From Maricaulis sp. (GTDB lineage Bacteria > Pseudomonadota > Alphaproteobacteria > Caulobacterales > Maricaulaceae), in contig NZLV01000046.1 of NCBI GenBank assembly GCA_002694345.1, positions 1 through 9,864 of the forward strand: a stretch of DNA of 9,864 nt, in the 5' to 3' direction. The position numbers and the translations under genes were made by a program. Below the pieces are notes generated by a model. It searched no databases. It was not told the origin of the DNA and saw only the letters and a program-made list of their open reading frames with translations. Below, in pieces: positions 7,789 through 9,864 of the stretch (the first letter of the stretch is position 1; every line of letters starts with the position of its first letter).

Positions 7789-7806
7789 GTTATTTCAATA
7801 AGTTAT
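7789..7806. repeat. Short repeats abutting the tRNA 3' end (candidate attachment region)
   Basis: AGTTAT occurs at 7789-7794 and again at 7801-7806. Between and across them TTATT-TC-AATAA (7790-7801) forms a perfect dyad. This AT-rich block starts at the base after the encoded CCA. Tyrosine recombinases often use tRNA 3' ends as attachment cores, so this is a plausible left junction of an integrated element. The matching copy of the tRNA 3' end that would mark the other junction is not in the window. Confidence 0.35.
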
Positions 7807-7834
7807 GACGGATTGCGCTTGGGTGCCGCAGCAT

Positions 7835-7856
7835 CGTGGGCGCACCATGGGCGCAC
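7835..7856 (+). repeat. Tandem 11-bp repeat containing GGGCGCAC
   Basis: CGTGGGCGCAC is followed directly by CATGGGCGCAC, with 10 of 11 positions identical. An 11-bp period is close to one helical turn, so the two copies would present the same face to a bound protein. The repeat lies 47 nt after the tRNA and 50 nt before the next gene, a position where integrase arm sites or excisionase sites are found in integrated elements. A possible weaker copy (7 of 11) begins at 7819. Confidence 0.5.
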
Positions 7857-7906
7857 ATTTCCGCTTGCCTATGGACGAGGACGACTTTCTCTAGTCCATT
7901 TGCCCT

Positions 7907-8839
7907 ATGGCACAAGACCACGACTCTAACCGCATCGAAGACGACGATGCAGACTTCAAGGCTCGGGCTGCAAGGCTCATGAATCTCCCGAAATCGGAGG
8001 CTGCGCTGCGTCGAGAGGCCATCGCCGAAGAAGTCGCAGCGGAAACACCCCGGTCGAAATGGGTGAAGCTTTCCAAATACGCGGATGCCGACCCTCAGGA
8101 GCTGGCACCAACACTCCAACGCGTTGCCGTGGAGATGCGATACCGGCTGCTTTACCCTGCGAGCAAAAGCAGGAACGAAGAGAGGGTGAAATATTTCAAT
8201 GACCTGAAGGAATTCGCCGACCTGATCGAAGCGCTCGTTATCAAGTTCAAGGAATTTGCCTACAGAAACAATGACGCCTCACCCGGTTTTGCTTCCCTGT
8301 GGGAACGCTTTGCGGACTACAATGAAAATTACTATGCCCGCTCTCGTCCGCGAGCTCGCAGACAAGAAATCCTCGAAATTTCAATTTCCGAGTTTCCCGG
8401 CCTGCTCGAAGTCCTGAGAATTGCGACCTTCGATCACGAAAGGGAGTTACCCAACCCAGTAGGTCCTGGACGCCCACGTTTTCCAGAAACAACAGAATGT
8501 GCCCAATCCGCGGTCACGACATGGCTGCGGGCAAGATGGGACCGCGGAATCCGAGGCAAGGATCTGGTGCCCACCCAAAGGAATGGCGGCACCCGATTTG
8601 TCACTGAACTCCTGGAACTAGGCTTCAAAGCAACACCCAGGAGCGACATCACCCTAGACAAGCTCGCCAAGGCAACGATTTCGAATTTGCGGCGACATGT
8701 GATCGCAGTTTCCAATTTCATTGAAGCTGAGCAGGCGGCCGGCCTGGACACCAGACTGCACCCATTCAGTTTTCAAGTTCATCCATTCGATGCATATCGC
8801 CGATTCATGGTGGCACAAGGCACCCCAATTGACGAATAG
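7907..8839 (+). CDS. Uncharacterised 310-aa protein, first gene after tRNA-Thr
   Basis: I do not recognise this protein. It has an acidic, polar N-terminus (EDDDADFKAR), a helical section at about 60-150 rich in charged and aromatic residues, a hinge GPGRPRFP at 187-194, and a second helical section at 195-285 containing TTWLRARWDRGIRGKDL. No signal peptide, membrane helix, Walker, nuclease or recombinase motif is visible; the Arg/His/Tyr catalytic set of a tyrosine integrase is absent. GRPR followed by a helical domain recalls small accessory proteins near integrases in alphaproteobacterial elements, but this is a loose resemblance. There is no clear ribosome site before the ATG at 7907. An internal ATG at 7979 has AAGG upstream and is an alternative start. 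Codons are more A/T-rich than in the core genes. It is likely cargo or an element-maintenance protein. Confidence 0.7.
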   Translation: MAQDHDSNRIEDDDADFKARAARLMNLPKSEAALRREAIAEEVAAETPRSKWVKLSKYADADPQELAPTLQRVAVEMRYRLLYPASKSRNEERVKYFNDLKEFADLIEALVIKFKEFAYRNNDASPGFASLWERFADYNENYYARSRPRARRQEILEISISEFPGLLEVLRIATFDHERELPNPVGPGRPRFPETTECAQSAVTTWLRARWDRGIRGKDLVPTQRNGGTRFVTELLELGFKATPRSDITLDKLAKATISNLRRHVIAVSNFIEAEQAAGLDTRLHPFSFQVHPFDAYRRFMVAQGTPIDE

Positions 8840-8879
8840 CGTATTGAAAAATATTGATTTTTTTACTGAATTCCGATTA

Positions 8880-8912
8880 TTACGCCAATATCCGGCCGAT
8901 TTATTGGTGTAA
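8880..8912. repeat. 11-bp inverted repeat, candidate operator
   Basis: TTACGCCAATA (8880-8890) and TATTGGTGTAA (8902-8912) are inverted copies matching at 10 of 11 positions, separated by an 11-nt spacer that itself contains the palindrome CGGCCG. Arm centres are 22 bp apart, two helical turns, which suits a dimeric DNA-binding protein. There is no T-run after either arm that would make it a terminator. It lies about 85 bp before the excisionase-like gene and could be bound by that gene's product or by a repressor encoded elsewhere in the element. Confidence 0.5.
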
Positions 8913-8985
8913 AAAACGAGGTTCCCGGCTTGGACCTAAACGCACATCCTTGGCCCGCGTTACACAGTCATTGTTGGCTACGAAC

Positions 8986-8990
8986 AAGGA
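8986..8990 (+). promoter_or_regulatory. Ribosome binding site of the HTH gene
   Basis: AAGGA lies 6 nt before the ATG at 8997. It is much stronger than the site before the 310-residue gene and fixes the start. Confidence 0.65.
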
Positions 8991-8996
8991 TGCATC

Positions 8997-9206
8997 ATGA
9001 ACTCCAACCCACAACTTCTCTCTCCCGACCAGGCCGCTTTGCGTCTACGCGTGGCCACAAACACTCTGGCCAAATGGCGGGTCTCGGGCGAAGGGCCAGA
9101 TTTCGTAAAAATCGGATCACGCGTATTTTACGAGCAAGGCGATTTGTTCGATTGGATCGAAGGACAAAAGCGTTCCAACACATCGGCAAGCTGCCGCGGC
9201 GGCTGA
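8997..9206 (+). CDS. Excisionase/AlpA-like helix-turn-helix DNA-binding protein
   Basis: The 69-residue protein is a single winged helix-turn-helix domain of the MerR-related HTH_17 type. LLSPDQAALRLRVATNTLAKWR (7-28) gives the two helices, with TLAKWR the recognition-helix pattern, and GEGPDFVKIGSRVFY (31-45) forms the wing, followed by DLFDWIEGQKR. Proteins of this size and pattern serve as recombination directionality factors (Xis) or as AlpA-type activators of integrase genes in prophages, P4-like satellites and ICEs. It is preceded by a good ribosome site and by the control region with the inverted repeat, and stops 4 nt before the replication-type gene, so the two are likely one transcript. 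DNA binding is well supported; whether it promotes excision or regulates transcription is inference. Confidence 0.85.
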   Translation: MNSNPQLLSPDQAALRLRVATNTLAKWRVSGEGPDFVKIGSRVFYEQGDLFDWIEGQKRSNTSASCRGG

Positions 9207-9210
9207 AATC

Positions 9211-9864
9211 ATGCCACCCCTATCCATCCTGCCCTCTGAGATAGCCGCTGATCCTCAGCTGAATGTCACAGACCTTCGCGTGGTCATCGCCCTGGCAAGC
9301 TACGCAAATGCCAAGAGCAGAGAGTGCTTTCCTTCCCAATCGAGACTGGCTCGCGAACTTGGGATCTCGCGTCAAACCGTGAACCGGGCGATCGGAAGAC
9401 TGTCGAAGACCGGCTGGATCACTTCAACGCCACAAATTCTTCCCAAACGAGGACAGACCGCCAACCGCTATTGCATCAGGTTGCCTGGAACGCCTGCTGC
9501 GGGTGCAACCCCTGTCGCGGACAAGGCGACACCCGCTGTGCCGGCTGATGCGACAGCCCAAAAAGAACATCACATGGATAAACAAATCCATCTCTCACCC
9601 ACCCCGATCGATGAGCACTGGGTTCCAAATGCGAACGCACAAGAACTGGCGCTTGGCGAACTGGGTTTCCGCAAAGAGGAACTCGATGATGCAATCAGTG
9701 AGTACCGCGCTTACTGGCGCGATAGAAGCGATCAACCGTCGGGCTGCAAATCGGACTGGAACGGCCATTTCCGCGGCCACCTCAGAAGACTCGCGAGCGC
9801 TTGGCGCACTCATCGACGTCGCAAATCTCAAGGGCCCGGTCGAGGTCGACAACGCGCTGGTGGA
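9211..9864 (+). CDS. Winged-helix replication-type protein with DnaT-like C-terminal region (3' end outside window)
   Basis: The reading frame runs 218 codons to the window edge without a stop. Residues 7-75 match the HTH_36 winged helix of phage and plasmid replication proteins: an initial PSEIAADP, then CFPSQSRLARELGISRQTVN (39-58) with the recognition helix, and GRLSKTGWI (62-70). An Ala/Pro/Thr-rich linker at 91-125 is followed by a helical region, 150-198, containing EYRAYWRDRSDQ and SDWNGHFRGHLRRLASAW. That layout resembles the DNA/primosome-binding C-terminus of DnaT-like proteins. The probable role is origin recognition or helicase loading for the element, in the cytoplasm. The last 20 codons are arginine-rich and look less like coding sequence than the overlapping +1 frame, so the gene probably ends soon after the window. 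The ribosome site GGCGG is weak, and coupling to the gene 4 nt upstream is likely. Confidence 0.8.
   Translation, partial: MPPLSILPSEIAADPQLNVTDLRVVIALASYANAKSRECFPSQSRLARELGISRQTVNRAIGRLSKTGWITSTPQILPKRGQTANRYCIRLPGTPAAGATPVADKATPAVPADATAQKEHHMDKQIHLSPTPIDEHWVPNANAQELALGELGFRKEELDDAISEYRAYWRDRSDQPSGCKSDWNGHFRGHLRRLASAWRTHRRRKSQGPGRGRQRAGG
9675..9680 (+). promoter_or_regulatory. Ribosome binding site inside the replication gene
   Basis: AGAGGA stands 5 nt before an ATG at 9686 in the +1 frame relative to the replication-type gene. Strength and spacing are those of a real start site, although it lies within another coding sequence. Confidence 0.45.
9686..9864 (+). CDS. Possible overlapping gene start (partial, unknown product)
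   Basis: This frame is open from tandem ATG codons at 9686 and 9689 to the window edge, 59 codons. The translation begins MMQSVSTALTGAIEAINR and continues with ALIDVANLKGPVEVDNALV, which reads as plausible helical then structured protein. Codons in the last 60 bases are mostly G/C-ending (GTC, GAC, CTC, GGC, GCG), typical of coding sequence here, while the replication-type frame over the same bases gives an arginine-rich tail. A strong ribosome site precedes it. It would overlap the replication gene by at least 179 nt, which is unusual but seen in compact phage genomes. I do not recognise the product. A frameshift joining the two frames is the main alternative. Confidence 0.45.
   Translation, partial: MMQSVSTALTGAIEAINRRAANRTGTAISAATSEDSRALGALIDVANLKGPVEVDNALV

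Larger units (their letters stand above)
8840..8996. promoter_or_regulatory. AT-rich control region upstream of the excisionase-like gene
   Basis: This 157-bp gap is the most A/T-rich part of the window in its first 80 bases, with runs of seven T and six A. ATTGA recurs at 8828-8832, 8843-8847 and 8853-8857. A possible weak promoter is TTGATT at 8854-8859 with TTATTA at 8877-8882 (17-nt spacing), overlapping the left arm of the inverted repeat annotated separately. Promoter assignment is tentative; the gap more broadly is the obvious place for control of the downstream HTH/replication genes. Confidence 0.4.

Noticed and set aside
7907..8839. The 310-residue protein as the missing integrase
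   Set aside because: I could not find the Arg...His-x-x-Arg...Tyr pattern of tyrosine recombinases or a serine-recombinase N-terminus.
8846..8912. CRISPR or iteron array in the AT-rich region
   Set aside because: ATTGA recurs only as a 5-mer at uneven spacing, and the longer repeat is inverted with a single pair of arms.
9595..9852. 85-codon minus-strand frame at the right edge
   Set aside because: It has no ribosome site and lies opposite the DnaT-like region; its composition looks like an antisense shadow.

Overview
The window looks like chromosomal DNA of a GC-rich alphaproteobacterium. The codon usage is strongly G/C-ending, and the methionyl-tRNA synthetase begins with the [20 protein letters not shown] type common in that class. 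A Maricaulis/Hyphomonadaceae-type marine bacterium is my best guess, but this is recognition and not a database result.

Positions 1-7788 read as ordinary core genome. A secreted M20-family amidohydrolase (minus strand, cut by the left edge) diverges from a two-gene ABC exporter: an ATPase and a six-helix permease joined by an ATGA overlap. The permease converges with a tightly packed minus-strand operon that shares the palindrome CTAG as stop codon on both strands. In transcription order the operon is metG, a periplasmic cyclophilin-type peptidyl-prolyl isomerase, a 97-residue helical protein of unknown function, and a DUF1704/QEGLA-type putative metallopeptidase with an HEXXXH motif. The four genes are separated by 10 nt, a 4-nt overlap and 3 nt. 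Divergent from metG is a small four-helix DUF1761-type membrane protein, followed by a gene for tRNA-Thr(UGU).

Positions 7789-9864 look different. Immediately after the encoded CCA of the tRNA the sequence becomes more A/T-rich. It carries short repeats (a TTATT/AATAA dyad and a tandem 11-mer containing GGGCGCAC), then a 310-residue protein I do not recognise, an AT-rich control region with an 11-bp inverted repeat, a 69-residue excisionase/AlpA-like helix-turn-helix protein, and a winged-helix protein with a DnaT-like C-terminal region that resembles phage or plasmid replication proteins. A further reading frame with a good ribosome binding site opens inside that last gene and runs off the right edge. 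The most economical reading is that the tRNA-Thr 3' end is the attachment site of an integrated element (prophage, phage satellite or ICE), of which only the left end is visible. No integrase is present in the window, so this remains an inference.

If an undescribed system is here, it is most likely the tRNA-proximal 310-residue cargo gene together with the regulator/replication module. The sequence alone does not show what that system does.
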